Shown in pieces: positions 1 to 9,517 of a DNA stretch of 64,000 nt. How positions within the stretch are numbered: the first letter of the stretch is position 1; every line of letters starts with the position of its first letter. The translations under genes and the position numbers were made by a program. Below the pieces are notes generated by a model. The model searched no databases. It was given only the letters and a program-made list of their open reading frames with translations, and was not told the DNA's origin. This DNA is from [Ruminococcus] lactaris ATCC 29176 (GTDB taxonomy: Bacteria; Bacillota; Clostridia; Lachnospirales; Lachnospiraceae), in contig NZ_CP102292.1 of NCBI RefSeq assembly GCF_025152405.1, positions 2,356,001-2,420,000 of the forward strand, in the 5' to 3' direction.

Positions 1-17
1 AAGGAGGGACAGCAGAA

Positions 18-1403
18 ATGTCAATAGAATATTTAGGATTAAGCAGTATCAACGGCCCTCTGATCGCACTGGAGGGCGTACAGGATGCTTTTTATGATGA
101 GATCGTAGAATTTGTCGTAAACGGAGAAGAACGCAAGCTTGGACGTATTGTAGAGGTCTACGAAGATAAAGCAGTCATCCAGGTCTTTGAAGGCTCTGAA
201 AATATGTCTTTGAAAAATACGCATACCAAACTGACCGGACACCCGATGGAGATTGCACTTTCACCGGATATGCTCGGTCGTACGTTCAACGGAATCGGAC
301 AGCCCATTGATGATCTCGGACCACTGGTCTCAAACCTGAAACGGGATGTCAACGGTCTTCCGCTGAACCCGATCCGCAGGGAATACCCCCGGAACTATAT
401 CCACACCGGTATCTCCGCCATCGACGGACTGACCACACTGATCCGCGGACAGAAACTTCCGATTTTCTCAGGAAACGGACTCCCGCATGACCAGCTTGCG
501 GCACAGATCGTAAAGCAGGCCTCTCTGGGGGATGATTCCGATGAACAGTTTGCTATTGTATTTGCCGCTATGGGCGTCAAGCATGATGTCGCTGATTTCT
601 TCCGGAATACTTTTGAAGAAAGCGGTGTTGCCGACCATGTTGCCATGTTCCTGAACCTTGCAAATGATCCGGTCGTAGAACGACTCATCACTCCGAAGGT
701 TGCCCTGACTGTCGCGGAATATCTGGCTTTTGAACGGCATATGCACATTCTTGTCATCCTGACGGATATGACTTCTTTTGCCGAAGCGATGCGTGAGGTT
801 TCCTCCTCCAAAGGAGAGATTCCAAGCCGAAAGGGATTTCCGGGATACCTCTACAGTGAACTCGCCACGATCTACGAACGTGCAGGAATCGTCCGCGGTG
901 TAGATGGCTCTGTGACTCAACTGCCGATCCTCACCATGCCAAATGATGATATCACACATCCGATCCCGGATCTGACCGGTTATATTACAGAAGGACAGAT
1001 TGTACTTGACCGCCCGTTACACGGACAGTCCATTTATCCGCCGATTAATATCCTTCCTTCCCTTTCCCGTCTGATGAAGGACGGAATCGGAGCAGGCTAT
1101 ACACGAGAAGACCACCAGGATCTTGCCAATCAGCTTTTCTCCGCCTACGCCAAAGTAGGAGATGCAAGAAACCTCGCTTCTGTTATCGGTGAAGATGAAC
1201 TCTCTCCGATTGATAAAAAGTATCTTGCATTCGGAAAAGAATTTGAAGAGCGTTATATCGGACAGCGGCCGGATGAAAACCGCAGTATGGAAGAGACACT
1301 GGATCTCGGCTGGGAACTGTTAGGAAAACTTCCAAGAGAGGAACTGGATCGTGTAGATACAAAGATCCTCGACAAATACTACAAACCTGCACCGGAAGAA
1401 TAG
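18..1403 (+). CDS. atpB: V-type ATP synthase subunit B
   Basis: Non-catalytic B subunit of the V/A-type ATPase headpiece, which with subunit A forms the ring that couples ATP to H+ or Na+ movement across the membrane. At 461 aa it has the usual family length. The N-terminal barrel is followed by a nucleotide-fold domain whose P-loop position reads [14 protein letters not shown], the degenerate loop typical of B rather than A. The motif [16 protein letters not shown] is also characteristic. An AAGGAGGG ribosome site lies at 1-8, so the start at 18 is secure. Subunit D follows 55 bp downstream; the rest of the operon lies left of the window. Confidence 0.97.
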   Translation: MSIEYLGLSSINGPLIALEGVQDAFYDEIVEFVVNGEERKLGRIVEVYEDKAVIQVFEGSENMSLKNTHTKLTGHPMEIALSPDMLGRTFNGIGQPIDDLGPLVSNLKRDVNGLPLNPIRREYPRNYIHTGISAIDGLTTLIRGQKLPIFSGNGLPHDQLAAQIVKQASLGDDSDEQFAIVFAAMGVKHDVADFFRNTFEESGVADHVAMFLNLANDPVVERLITPKVALTVAEYLAFERHMHILVILTDMTSFAEAMREVSSSKGEIPSRKGFPGYLYSELATIYERAGIVRGVDGSVTQLPILTMPNDDITHPIPDLTGYITEGQIVLDRPLHGQSIYPPINILPSLSRLMKDGIGAGYTREDHQDLANQLFSAYAKVGDARNLASVIGEDELSPIDKKYLAFGKEFEERYIGQRPDENRSMEETLDLGWELLGKLPREELDRVDTKILDKYYKPAPEE

Positions 1404-1458
1404 ACCGGAACCTTTATTCAGAAATACTCTGTAAATGGATCTGAAAGGAGGGAAATTT

Positions 1459-2088
1459 ATGGATCCTCGTACCTTCCCCACCAAGGGAAACCTGATGCTT
1501 GCCAAAAATTCACTGTCCCTGGCCCGTCAGGGATACGACCTGATGGATAAAAAAAGAAATATCCTCATCCGGGAACTGATGGATCTGATCGAAGAGGCCC
1601 GGACGATCCAGGAGGACATTGATTCGACTTTCATGTATGCTTATCAATGCCTTCAGCGTGCCAATATCGAGAACGGAATCAGCACAGTCGAGCTTCTCGC
1701 CTATACGGTTCCGATCGAAAATTCCATCACGATCCAGACACGCAGTATCATGGGAACTGAAATTCCTCATGTGAAATATGTTCCCGATCCCGGGCAGCCG
1801 ACTTATTCTTTCAGCACAACCAGGGAATCCATCGACAAGGCCCGTGAGGCCTTCCGGAAAGTAAAAGAACTGACGATCCGGCTTTCCATGATCGAAAATG
1901 CCGCTTACCGGCTGGCAAGTAATATTAAAAAGACGCAGAAGCGTGCCAATGCACTGCAAAATATTACGATCCCGATGTATGAAAATCTGGTCTATACAAT
2001 TTCCAATGCACTGGAAGAAAAAGAACGTGAAGAATTTACAAGACTGAAAGTCATCAAGCAGATGAAGGAAAAGAAAGAAAAGAAGTAA
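1459..2088 (+). CDS. atpD: V-type ATP synthase subunit D
   Basis: Central-stalk rotor subunit D, 209 aa, a mainly helical coiled-coil protein that transmits rotation between the catalytic head and the membrane ring. The N-terminus PRTFPTKGNLMLAKNSLSLA and the following long charged helix are diagnostic. An in-frame ATG exists 24 bp upstream at 1435, but the ribosome site AAAGGAGGG (1444-1452) falls inside that extension, so 1459 is the start. The C-terminal helix ends in a Lys/Glu-rich tail. It is the last gene of the operon and is followed directly by a strong terminator. Confidence 0.96.
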   Translation: MDPRTFPTKGNLMLAKNSLSLARQGYDLMDKKRNILIRELMDLIEEARTIQEDIDSTFMYAYQCLQRANIENGISTVELLAYTVPIENSITIQTRSIMGTEIPHVKYVPDPGQPTYSFSTTRESIDKAREAFRKVKELTIRLSMIENAAYRLASNIKKTQKRANALQNITIPMYENLVYTISNALEEKEREEFTRLKVIKQMKEKKEKK

Positions 2089-2138
2089 AAAAGACCGAAA
2101 AAACGGGAATAAAACGATAATAAAAAGAGAATAAAAAG

Positions 2139-2191
2139 AAGCGGCTGAACGGAAGATCTAAAAGCATTCTTCACTGTTCGGCCGCTTTTTT
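2139..2191 (+). terminator. Intrinsic terminator of the V-ATPase operon
   Basis: A 12-bp stem AAGCGGCTGAAC / GTTCGGCCGCTT (one G-U pair) is followed by six T residues. It lies 50 bp after the atpD stop. Confidence 0.93.
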
Positions 2192-2250
2192 CGGTATATT
2201 TATCACTCAGGCATGCTTATCTCTTGTATATGTTTATCAGCCATATACGC

Positions 2251-3135
2251 TCATCCTTTATGATTTACTGCTACGATCAGCTCATATCCATTCACAAAAG
2301 TCTCTCCCGCATCTACATGATTGATAAATGGTTTCTCTGAGATATCCTTGTTAAAACCAACGTTATCACACCGTCCCATCCATGGCTCCATGCATACGAA
2401 CGGGGCATTCGGCATAGACCAGATTCCCATACTCGGGATGCCCTGATATTTCATTCCCACATAGGGGCTTCCATCCTTATGACATACCCACACTTCATCA
2501 AACTGTTCATGATCAAAAATCAGTGCATCATTGGCAAGAAGCTCTTCCGTCAACGGATAACATTCATTTTCAAGCTCCATCTTATAAATTGTATCCGGGT
2601 CTGCTGCCGCCTCAGATTCGATCACCCCGATGTACTCCAGCGTCTTCTTTCCCGGGAATTTCAGGACATAATCTGTCTTCTTCTCTTCCGGTTTCGCAAA
2701 ACGGATCGCCGGATGTCCCCCGATGCAGAAATACATCGTCTTATCTGCCGGATTCTTTACTTCCCATTTTACATTCAGTCTGTTCTCTTCCAGCGTATAC
2801 GTCACATACAGTTCAAATGCGTAAGGAAACATTTTCTTTGTCTCCTCGGAATCCTTCAGCATATAAGTTACTGAATTTTCGCTTTCCGCCACACAATCAA
2901 ATAAACTTGTACGTGCAAATCCATGCTTTTCTGTATCATACTGCTTTCCATCGATCCACAACTTATTCTGATAAGTCTTTCCTACATACGGGAAAAGCAG
3001 TGGAGAATGGCGACACCAGAAGACCGGATTTCCTTCCCACAGTACATCTGTCTCATCTTTTTTGTTAAAAATTCTTGTTACCTCTGCCCCCTGTGCAGCG
3101 ATCTCCACAAGGAGAAATTCATTTTCAAGCTTCAT
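2251..3135 (-). CDS. Aldose 1-epimerase family protein (LacX/GalM-like)
   Basis: Cytoplasmic mutarotase-type enzyme, 294 aa, expected to interconvert alpha and beta anomers of an aldose; the substrate cannot be read from sequence. Family features visible are the early EVTRIFNKKDETDVLW strand region, the HGFAR motif near residue 71, the GGHPAIRF motif holding a catalytic His, and a late Glu in FVCMEPWMGRCD that would act as the general base. It has no signal peptide. It converges on atpD and lies 26 bp downstream of the foldase lipoprotein gene, so it may be co-transcribed with it. Confidence 0.88.
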   Translation of the reverse strand: MKLENEFLLVEIAAQGAEVTRIFNKKDETDVLWEGNPVFWCRHSPLLFPYVGKTYQNKLWIDGKQYDTEKHGFARTSLFDCVAESENSVTYMLKDSEETKKMFPYAFELYVTYTLEENRLNVKWEVKNPADKTMYFCIGGHPAIRFAKPEEKKTDYVLKFPGKKTLEYIGVIESEAAADPDTIYKMELENECYPLTEELLANDALIFDHEQFDEVWVCHKDGSPYVGMKYQGIPSMGIWSMPNAPFVCMEPWMGRCDNVGFNKDISEKPFINHVDAGETFVNGYELIVAVNHKG

Positions 3136-3160
3136 ATCGACCCCTCCAATTTCTCATTTC

Positions 3161-4282
3161 TTATTTATCATCTGTAGATGATGTACCTGTTGAAGATGTA
3201 CCTGTTGATGTGGATGCATCTTTTGTCTGCTTGCAGTTATCTACGAGGAAATCCAACACTTTATCGCATAAGATCATCGTCTTAAGGTTATCCTCACCTA
3301 CCTGCTCTTTATAAGAATCCACATCATCTGCACCTGCATTTTTAGCATAGGTTTTCATTTCTTTCTCATAATCTTTATCAGAAAGCTCCAGCTTCTCTTT
3401 CTTGGCGATCAGTCTGAGTGCCTGCTCTAACTGAACCGTTTTCTTCGCCTGCTCTTCAATCTTCGTATTAAAGTCATCCTCTGTTGTCTTCAGGTAACTC
3501 GTAATGAAATCGCTGAGTTCCATTCCGTAGTAATTTTTAACTGTCGTCTCATAACTCTCTTTGATCTGAGAAACTTTATCATCCACTGCACCATCCGGGT
3601 ACTTCTTCACTTCTGAAGTTTCCAGCAGCTTGTCCTCAATCTCGGATTTCACCTGGGAATCATACTGACTGTCATAGTACTCCTGCATCGTCTCCTTCAG
3701 ACCTTTTCTAAGCTCATCAACTGTTGTATAGGAATCATCGTTTGATGCTACCCACTCATCTGTCAGTTCTGCCGGAGCATAAACCTTATTCAGGACAATG
3801 TGGAAATCTGCCGGTTTACCGGACAGGTCTGTATTGTTCTGATACGGATCCGGGAACTGTACCTGGATATCAAATTCTTCTCCTGCCTTATGTCCTACGA
3901 TCTGTTCCTCAAATCCTTTGTAGTCATCTGTCGCAGCAAGAAATGTACCCGAACCAAGCTGGAGGTCATATCCTGTGGATGTTCCGCCATCAAAAGCTGT
4001 ACCGTCAACAGAACCTGAATAATCAATATTTACCCAGTCTCCGTCCTCTGCCGCACCGTCCTTTGTCAGACCATCCGTTTTTCCTGAAGAAAGAAGACGG
4101 CTCTGGATCGTCTGTTCCACATCATCATCACTGACTTCTTTCTTCTCCACTTTTGCTATTTCCAGTCCCTTGTACTGGTTTACTGTCACATAATCATTTG
4201 ACAGCTTTCCATCCCCACCGCAACCGGCAACGGATACTGTTACTGCGATTGCAGCAAGTGCAACCATCAATCCTTTTTTCAT
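3161..4282 (-). CDS. Lipoprotein peptidyl-prolyl isomerase, trigger-factor-like
   Basis: A 373-aa lipoprotein with an FKBP-type domain in a trigger-factor-like layout. The signal peptide ends in a lipobox (VSVAGCGG, modified Cys at about 21). The FKBP domain spans roughly residues 85-170 (GDWVNIDYSGSVDGTAFDGG, then KGFEEQIVGHKAGEEF). A long charged helical region like the trigger-factor C-domain follows, ending in a TSTGTSS repeat and DDK. The ribosome-binding N-domain of cytosolic trigger factor is absent. I infer that it folds proteins outside the membrane, like PrsA. An AAGGAGAAG ribosome site precedes the ATG. Confidence 0.9.
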   Translation of the reverse strand: MKKGLMVALAAIAVTVSVAGCGGDGKLSNDYVTVNQYKGLEIAKVEKKEVSDDDVEQTIQSRLLSSGKTDGLTKDGAAEDGDWVNIDYSGSVDGTAFDGGTSTGYDLQLGSGTFLAATDDYKGFEEQIVGHKAGEEFDIQVQFPDPYQNNTDLSGKPADFHIVLNKVYAPAELTDEWVASNDDSYTTVDELRKGLKETMQEYYDSQYDSQVKSEIEDKLLETSEVKKYPDGAVDDKVSQIKESYETTVKNYYGMELSDFITSYLKTTEDDFNTKIEEQAKKTVQLEQALRLIAKKEKLELSDKDYEKEMKTYAKNAGADDVDSYKEQVGEDNLKTMILCDKVLDFLVDNCKQTKDASTSTGTSSTGTSSTDDK

Positions 4283-4326
4283 TTTTCTTCTCCTTGTATA
4301 AATTATTCTATGATTACCCTTACCAC

Positions 4327-5802
4327 TTACAAAAGTGGGGATAACAACCTTGAAAACTGCTCTTTTGCACGGATGAGCAAACTCCGTTCATCATAAACTT
4401 TCCTTGTAACCTGCTTACATTTTGTAATATCATTTTCAAATGCTGCCTCCAGCCTTCCGACTGTCCGCTCACTGTAGATCGTCGCATTCACCTCGAAATT
4501 CAGTGCAAAACTGCGGATATCCATATTGGCAGTCCCAACGCACGCCACCAGTCCATCCACCGACAAAGTCTTCGCATGAAGAAATCCGTTATCATAGACA
4601 TAGCATTTTGCTCCGGCAGCCACCATCTCACCTATGTAAGAATAAGTTGCCCAGTATACAAATGGATGATCCGGCTTACACGGAATCATGATCCGCACAT
4701 CAATCCCCGACTGGCTTGCAATCTTCAGGGCATCTAAAATAGAATCATCCGGAATAAAATACGGTGTCTGTATATAGACATGATCCTTTGCATGGTGGAT
4801 CAGCCGGAGATAATTATCATGGATCTCCTTCGACTGGGAGTCCGGTCCACTGGAAATGATCTGCACCGGGTCATGCCCTCCGCGTACATACTGCGGGATC
4901 TCAAAAAGAGAATCTCTTAAAAAGAGGTTTTCCTTTGCCGCATAATTCCAGTCCAGCACAAATCGCACCGCCAGTGACGTAACTGCCGCTCCCTCAATAC
5001 ACAGATGCGTATCCCGCCAGTAGCCAAACTTCTCATCCAGACCCAGATATTCACGGCCTACATTGAATCCACCGACAAATCCGATCCGTCCGTCTATGAC
5101 TACGATCTTCCTGTGGTTTCGGTAATTCATACGAAGCTGCAGCTTTCCAAGCAACGCCGGGAAAAACTCTGCGATCTGTACACCGCCCGCCTTCAGCCGG
5201 TTCCAGTCTTTTTTATGCATTGTTCTGCAGCCCATACTGTCAAATAAGACTCTGACCTCCACGCCTTCTTTTGCCTTTTGGATCAGTACCGGTTCAATCT
5301 CCTGCCACAGCTCATCGCTCCGTATAATATAATACTGCATATGAATGTACTTTTTTGCCTGCTTCATCTCATGGATCAAGGCCCGGAATTTCTCTTTTCC
5401 ATCTGTATAAATACGGATATCATTATTATCCGTAAGCACAGCACTTCCGGCCTCCAGATTATACAACATCAGATCCCTGAACCGGTCAAGTTCCGGATTT
5501 GCCAGCTTTAGCTGCTTTTTGTAGATCGTCTCTTCCTGCCGCCGGACTGCATATTTGACTTCTCCCTCAATCTCCTTTGCCTTGAACATCCTGCTCTTGT
5601 GGAAATCCTGACCAATGACCAGATACAGGATAAATCCAACAATCGGTATAAAATACAACAGCAGCAGCCATGTCCACACAGCCTGTGGTGACCTTCGCTC
5701 AAAAAATACAATAATCAGGGAAAGAATGATATTGATAATGACAATATTGTCCATTATAAAATGAAGCATTGTCGATATACCAGTTCCAAGCATTTCAAGC
5801 AT
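4327..5802 (-). CDS. cls: Cardiolipin synthase
   Basis: Membrane phospholipase-D-family enzyme, 491 aa, joining two phosphatidylglycerol molecules into cardiolipin. Two N-terminal membrane helices (about residues 15-35 and 43-64, the PLDc_N region) precede two HKD motifs: HRKIVVIDG at 230-238 and HAKTLSVDG at 409-417, each with the downstream GG/GT-N signature (GFVGGFNVG, ACVGTANMD). Both catalytic motifs are intact and the length is typical. A GGAG ribosome site lies 10 nt before the first ATG, and a second in-frame ATG follows 9 bp later. The promoter of the divergent gene at 6024 lies in the 220-bp upstream gap. Confidence 0.94.
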   Translation of the reverse strand: MLEMLGTGISTMLHFIMDNIVIINIILSLIIVFFERRSPQAVWTWLLLLYFIPIVGFILYLVIGQDFHKSRMFKAKEIEGEVKYAVRRQEETIYKKQLKLANPELDRFRDLMLYNLEAGSAVLTDNNDIRIYTDGKEKFRALIHEMKQAKKYIHMQYYIIRSDELWQEIEPVLIQKAKEGVEVRVLFDSMGCRTMHKKDWNRLKAGGVQIAEFFPALLGKLQLRMNYRNHRKIVVIDGRIGFVGGFNVGREYLGLDEKFGYWRDTHLCIEGAAVTSLAVRFVLDWNYAAKENLFLRDSLFEIPQYVRGGHDPVQIISSGPDSQSKEIHDNYLRLIHHAKDHVYIQTPYFIPDDSILDALKIASQSGIDVRIMIPCKPDHPFVYWATYSYIGEMVAAGAKCYVYDNGFLHAKTLSVDGLVACVGTANMDIRSFALNFEVNATIYSERTVGRLEAAFENDITKCKQVTRKVYDERSLLIRAKEQFSRLLSPLL

Positions 5803-5946
5803 TCAGTTCTTACTCCTTTTCTCTGAAACGTAAAATAATAAATGAGTTACTCCCCTGCTTACTTTTCCAGTCTGCAGGGTAAAATGCGTCACAATAAACA
5901 GTATACTCGTTTTTCCGGTGAAAAGTAACCCCTAATTGAATTTTAC

Positions 5947-5975
5947 TTGCACTTCCTTTTAAAGAATGTTACAAT
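5947..5975 (+). promoter_or_regulatory. Sigma-A promoter for the gene at 6024
   Basis: TTGCAC at 5947-5952 and TACAAT at 5970-5975, with a 17-bp spacer. Confidence 0.7.
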
Positions 5976-6023
5976 ATTTTATACATATCAAGCGGAAATA
6001 CCGCGTTTTAGGAGGGTTTTATT

Positions 6024-6476
6024 TTGAGTACAGGAATGATAATCTTTCTCGTAGTCCTCGTAGTCCTCATTGGAATATGCGTAGGATTATATTTCTTCGG
6101 TAAGAAAGCAGAGAAAAAGCAGGCAGAGCAAAAAGAGCAGATGGATGCAGTTGCACAGACCGTCAGTATGCTCGTTATTGATAAAAAGAGGTTGAAGCTG
6201 AAAGAGGCCGGACTTCCGGCGGCTGTTGTTGAGAATACTCCAAAGTACTTAAGACGTACCAGAGTCCCGATCGTCAAAGCCAAGATCGGACCAAAGATCA
6301 TGACACTGATGTGCGAGGAAAAAGTATTTGAGGTTCTTCCGGTAAAGAAGGAAGCCAAGGTAGTTCTCAGTGGTATTTACATCACAGGAATCAAGAGCGT
6401 TCGCGGTGGTATTCCTGAGGTTGCAAAGAAAAAGAAAAAAGGACTTTTCTCAAGATTCAAAAAAGAAAAGAACTGA
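6024..6476 (+). CDS. Conserved hypothetical membrane-anchored protein
   Basis: A 150-aa protein of unknown function. One N-terminal membrane helix (about residues 5-27, IIFLVVLVVLIGICVGLYFF) is followed by a Lys/Glu/Gln-rich linker, a compact basic domain (about 50-130) and a very basic tail (KKKKKGLFSRFKKEKN). The start is TTG at 6024, chosen because GGAGGG sits 7 nt upstream and no ATG fits. The promoter and a strong terminator on each side show that it is transcribed alone. The basic domain might contact nucleic acid or acidic lipid; this is a guess from charge only. Confidence 0.75.
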   Translation: MSTGMIIFLVVLVVLIGICVGLYFFGKKAEKKQAEQKEQMDAVAQTVSMLVIDKKRLKLKEAGLPAAVVENTPKYLRRTRVPIVKAKIGPKIMTLMCEEKVFEVLPVKKEAKVVLSGIYITGIKSVRGGIPEVAKKKKKGLFSRFKKEKN

Positions 6477-6481
6477 AAGTA

Positions 6482-6526
6482 AAAAGTTCCGCTCCTGCCA
6501 GTCAGACAGGAGCGGAACTTTTTTAT
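6482..6526 (+). terminator. Intrinsic terminator after the gene at 6024
   Basis: A perfect stem AAAAGTTCCGCTCCTG / CAGGAGCGGAACTTTT with a short loop and a T-run. Confidence 0.93.
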
Positions 6527-6595
6527 TCTTTTCATCCTATTTCCAAATTTCTTTATTTTCCGATCTTCTCTATTCCCCGGATCACTCCTCCGTGA

Positions 6596-8047
6596 TCACT
6601 CTTCCAAACTTTTCTTTTTACACGCTTTTCCTGCCTCGTACTCCCGAAGCTCCTTTAACGCTTCTCCGCCAAGGAGATACAGGATTGCTGTATTGAAGAT
6701 CGTCATCAAACCGATCCCGACATCACCAAGATCCCATACAACTGTATAGGCCGCAAGACCTCCTGCAAAAAGCATCACCAGTGCCATAACCTTATAAGCC
6801 GTCTGTGACAGCCAGTTATCCCCGAACAAATAAGCCACATTACTTCTTGCATAAAAGAGGATTCCAAGGAATGTTGAAAAGCTGAACATGAACAGGGTCG
6901 CAGCTATAAAAATCACTCCAAATTCACCGAGATGATACCGCATGGCAGTCTGCAAAAGTTCCATTCCCGACAGTCCCGCCACCAAGTCTTCCGGTACAAG
7001 AAGCATGATCATCGCTGTACAGCTACAGATGACAATCGTATCAATAAAGACTCCCAACGCCTGAACCAGTCCTGCCTGAACCGGATTTTCACATTCTGCT
7101 GCCGCTGCCGCACAGGGAGCAGAACCCGATCCTGCTTCATTTGAGAAAAGCCCTCTCTTGATTCCATTCATCAGTACTGCACCAAACCCTCCTGCCGCAA
7201 TCTGCCGGAACCCGAACGCCTCCTGAAAGATCCTCTCAAAAACCTGAGGAAGGCTTCCGATATTCCTGAAAATGATCACGATCGTCAGAACGAAATAGCA
7301 TACCGCCATAACCGGTACTAAAAGATCCAGTACTTTCACAGTTGCGTTCTTCCGCAATACGATCACTGCCGCAAGTGCTACAAGCACGATGGTTGTATAA
7401 AGGGGCGGAACAGAGAATGCATTTTCTAAAGAAGAAGTCACTGAATTGCTGATCACCTGACTGATGCCGCACCAGCAGATCAGTCCCGATATCGCAAATA
7501 ATACTGCGATCAGGGAATAACGCTTTTTCTTTTTCTGCCTCCGCTCCATATAACGATGCATATAATAAGCCGGACCACCCCGGTATCCACCATACAGGGG
7601 ATCTTTTTCCTTATAAAGCTGGGCGAGCGTTGCCTCAATGAATGCTGTCGATGAACCAATCAGTGCCGTGACCCACATCCAGAATACAGCTCCGGCACCA
7701 CCTGCTGAAATTGCTGCAACCACTCCGACCAGATTCCCCATCCCGACTCTCGTTGCCGTTGAAACGATCAGCGTCTGAAATGTGGACAAGCTGCCCTTTT
7801 CTTTCTTTTCCTTTTTTTCACTTTTACCGTCCGCATCTTTTTTCGCTTTTGTCCCCACCAATGCACGCACCATATCAGGGAAAAGCCGGATCGGGAGAAA
7901 CCGGGTTCTTACTGTAAAATAAATTCCCATCGGGATCAGAAGAATAATAAGCAGTGAAATTCCCACACTGCTGCCTCCCGGTAATGGGATCTGAATCAGG
8001 TCTCCCCATAAAAATGAATAAACAATTTCTATCAGTTTTGTTATCAT
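6596..8047 (-). CDS. Sodium:alanine symporter family protein (AGCS)
   Basis: Integral membrane Na+-coupled transporter of alanine or glycine, 483 aa with about ten or eleven hydrophobic segments. The family signature FSNEAGSGSAP follows GGFGAVLMNGIKRG in the middle of the protein. A Lys/Glu-rich cytoplasmic loop (KAKKDADGKSEKKEKKEKG) lies after the second helix. It is the third gene of a leftward set murI-DUF1934-symporter with gaps of 5 and 28 bp. Moving alanine next to glutamate racemase suggests a common theme of cell-wall amino acids, which is inference. Confidence 0.92.
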   Translation of the reverse strand: MITKLIEIVYSFLWGDLIQIPLPGGSSVGISLLIILLIPMGIYFTVRTRFLPIRLFPDMVRALVGTKAKKDADGKSEKKEKKEKGSLSTFQTLIVSTATRVGMGNLVGVVAAISAGGAGAVFWMWVTALIGSSTAFIEATLAQLYKEKDPLYGGYRGGPAYYMHRYMERRQKKKKRYSLIAVLFAISGLICWCGISQVISNSVTSSLENAFSVPPLYTTIVLVALAAVIVLRKNATVKVLDLLVPVMAVCYFVLTIVIIFRNIGSLPQVFERIFQEAFGFRQIAAGGFGAVLMNGIKRGLFSNEAGSGSAPCAAAAAECENPVQAGLVQALGVFIDTIVICSCTAMIMLLVPEDLVAGLSGMELLQTAMRYHLGEFGVIFIAATLFMFSFSTFLGILFYARSNVAYLFGDNWLSQTAYKVMALVMLFAGGLAAYTVVWDLGDVGIGLMTIFNTAILYLLGGEALKELREYEAGKACKKKSLEE

Positions 8048-8075
8048 CTGTCCTTATCCTTTCCGTGCCATTCAC

Positions 8076-8549
8076 TCATCCTAACACGGAAAAACTTCCA
8101 TTGCTGCGGGACATGATATTCATTTTGATCCTGCAGTCCGCCATAGGCTCATGATTTACATCCAGTTCATACTCGATCCGTACATCAATTTCATCCTCTG
8201 TCACCTGAATCTCCAGCTCTCTGGTATTCACATCAAGCAGCATCTGTCCATACGGTGTCCGGTAATACGTCGAGTTCTTTTTATTCTTTTCAAAGATCAT
8301 GTGAGAATCTGACAATCCGCTCTTTACGATCTCCACGCATCCAGTTCCTGTGATCTTGATCCGGTTTCTGATCATTTCAGAAGACCCTTCCACAGCCTCA
8401 TCATATACAATATAATGCTTCTCGTTTCTGAAGTAATAGCTGCCCGGAGTCACAACTTCGATCGCTTCTGCCTCGTCCCTTTCAACTGCAGGCGTCTCTG
8501 CAATCTCTTCGTGCATACCGGAAATGCTTACAAATACATCCTTTGTCAT
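8076..8549 (-). CDS. DUF1934 domain protein (YwiB-like)
   Basis: A 157-aa cytoplasmic protein of the DUF1934 family, predicted to form a small calycin-like beta barrel. It starts KDVFVSISGMHEE and has the internal strand pairs YYFRNEKHYIVYDE and IRIEYELDVNH typical of the family. No catalytic role is established. It follows murI by 5 bp, so the two are very probably co-transcribed. Confidence 0.85.
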   Translation of the reverse strand: MTKDVFVSISGMHEEIAETPAVERDEAEAIEVVTPGSYYFRNEKHYIVYDEAVEGSSEMIRNRIKITGTGCVEIVKSGLSDSHMIFEKNKKNSTYYRTPYGQMLLDVNTRELEIQVTEDEIDVRIEYELDVNHEPMADCRIKMNIMSRSNGSFSVLG

Positions 8550-8554
8550 AATCT

Positions 8555-9376
8555 TTAATATCCTTCTATATTCACTACATTCGTTATCGGCACATCAAAT
8601 GGCATGACTGTATTTGCAAATTTTCTGAACTTCTCTGCCGCATCACTTACATAAAATGAATAATTGCTGTGCTGCCCTTCTGTTCCGTCATTCGCCATAT
8701 CATTCTCTTCCAGCAGACATTTCAGATCCATCGCTGTCTCATAAGCAGGGTTTACAATCTGAATCTTGTCCCCCATATAAGCCCGGATCTTAGATCTGAG
8801 CAACGGATAATGCGTACAGCCAAGAATCATGGCATCAATATCCGTACTTCGCATAGATTCCAGATAATACTCGATTACTTCCTCTGTTACCTGATGCTCT
8901 TTAAATCCTTCTTCCACCAGAGGAACAAACAACGGGCAGGCCTTCTCAATGACCGTGATCTCCGGGTTCATTCCCTGGATCACTTTCGTATACATCCCGC
9001 TCTGAACCGTTGCCTCTGTCCCAACTACTCCGACTTTCCTGTTCTTCGTCGCCTCTACGGCTGCTCTCGCACCCGGAATAACCACTCCCAGGATTGGGAT
9101 ATCAAACTCATCTTTCACCGCATCCAGTGCCAATGCACTTGCAGTATTGCAGGCGATCACGATCGCCTTCACCTCTTTGGTCTTCAAAAAACGAATGATC
9201 TGTTCCGAAAAACGAATGATCGTATTCTGCGACTTACTTCCATAAGGAACGCGGGCAGTATCTCCGAAATAAACAATATTCTCATCCGGTAACTGTCGGC
9301 TGATCTCTCTTGCAACCGTCAGTCCTCCGACTCCTGAATCAAATACTCCGACAGGAGCTGTCTTTTTATTCATCAT
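8555..9376 (-). CDS. murI: Glutamate racemase
   Basis: Cofactor-independent racemase making D-glutamate for peptidoglycan, 273 aa. The N-terminal motif GVFDSGVGGLTV is followed by the two catalytic cysteines, Cys76 in VIACNTAS and Cys187 in ILGCTHYPLL. The YFGDTARVPYG motif near residue 36 is also intact. Two adjacent ATG codons open the frame, with GGGAGA upstream; either could be used. It heads a three-gene leftward operon. Confidence 0.97.
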   Translation of the reverse strand: MMNKKTAPVGVFDSGVGGLTVAREISRQLPDENIVYFGDTARVPYGSKSQNTIIRFSEQIIRFLKTKEVKAIVIACNTASALALDAVKDEFDIPILGVVIPGARAAVEATKNRKVGVVGTEATVQSGMYTKVIQGMNPEITVIEKACPLFVPLVEEGFKEHQVTEEVIEYYLESMRSTDIDAMILGCTHYPLLRSKIRAYMGDKIQIVNPAYETAMDLKCLLEENDMANDGTEGQHSNYSFYVSDAAEKFRKFANTVMPFDVPITNVVNIEGY

Positions 9377-9417
9377 ATCCGACTATATTCTCCCCTATTT
9401 TTCTATAATGACACAAA

Positions 9418-9460
9418 TTCAGCCATGCGGACTCCGAAGACTCCACAAGGCTGAATTATC
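9418..9460 (-). terminator. Terminator of the dnaE-pfkA operon
   Basis: Hairpin ATTCAGCC / GGCTGAAT closing a GGAGTC / GACTCC core, followed on the minus strand by TTTGTG. It lies about 60 bp after the pfkA stop. Confidence 0.75.
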
Positions 9461-9517
9461 ATCATGTCGTTGCCTTATAATATTATAATTTGAATCACCA
9501 GGATTTGCAATGCTTAT

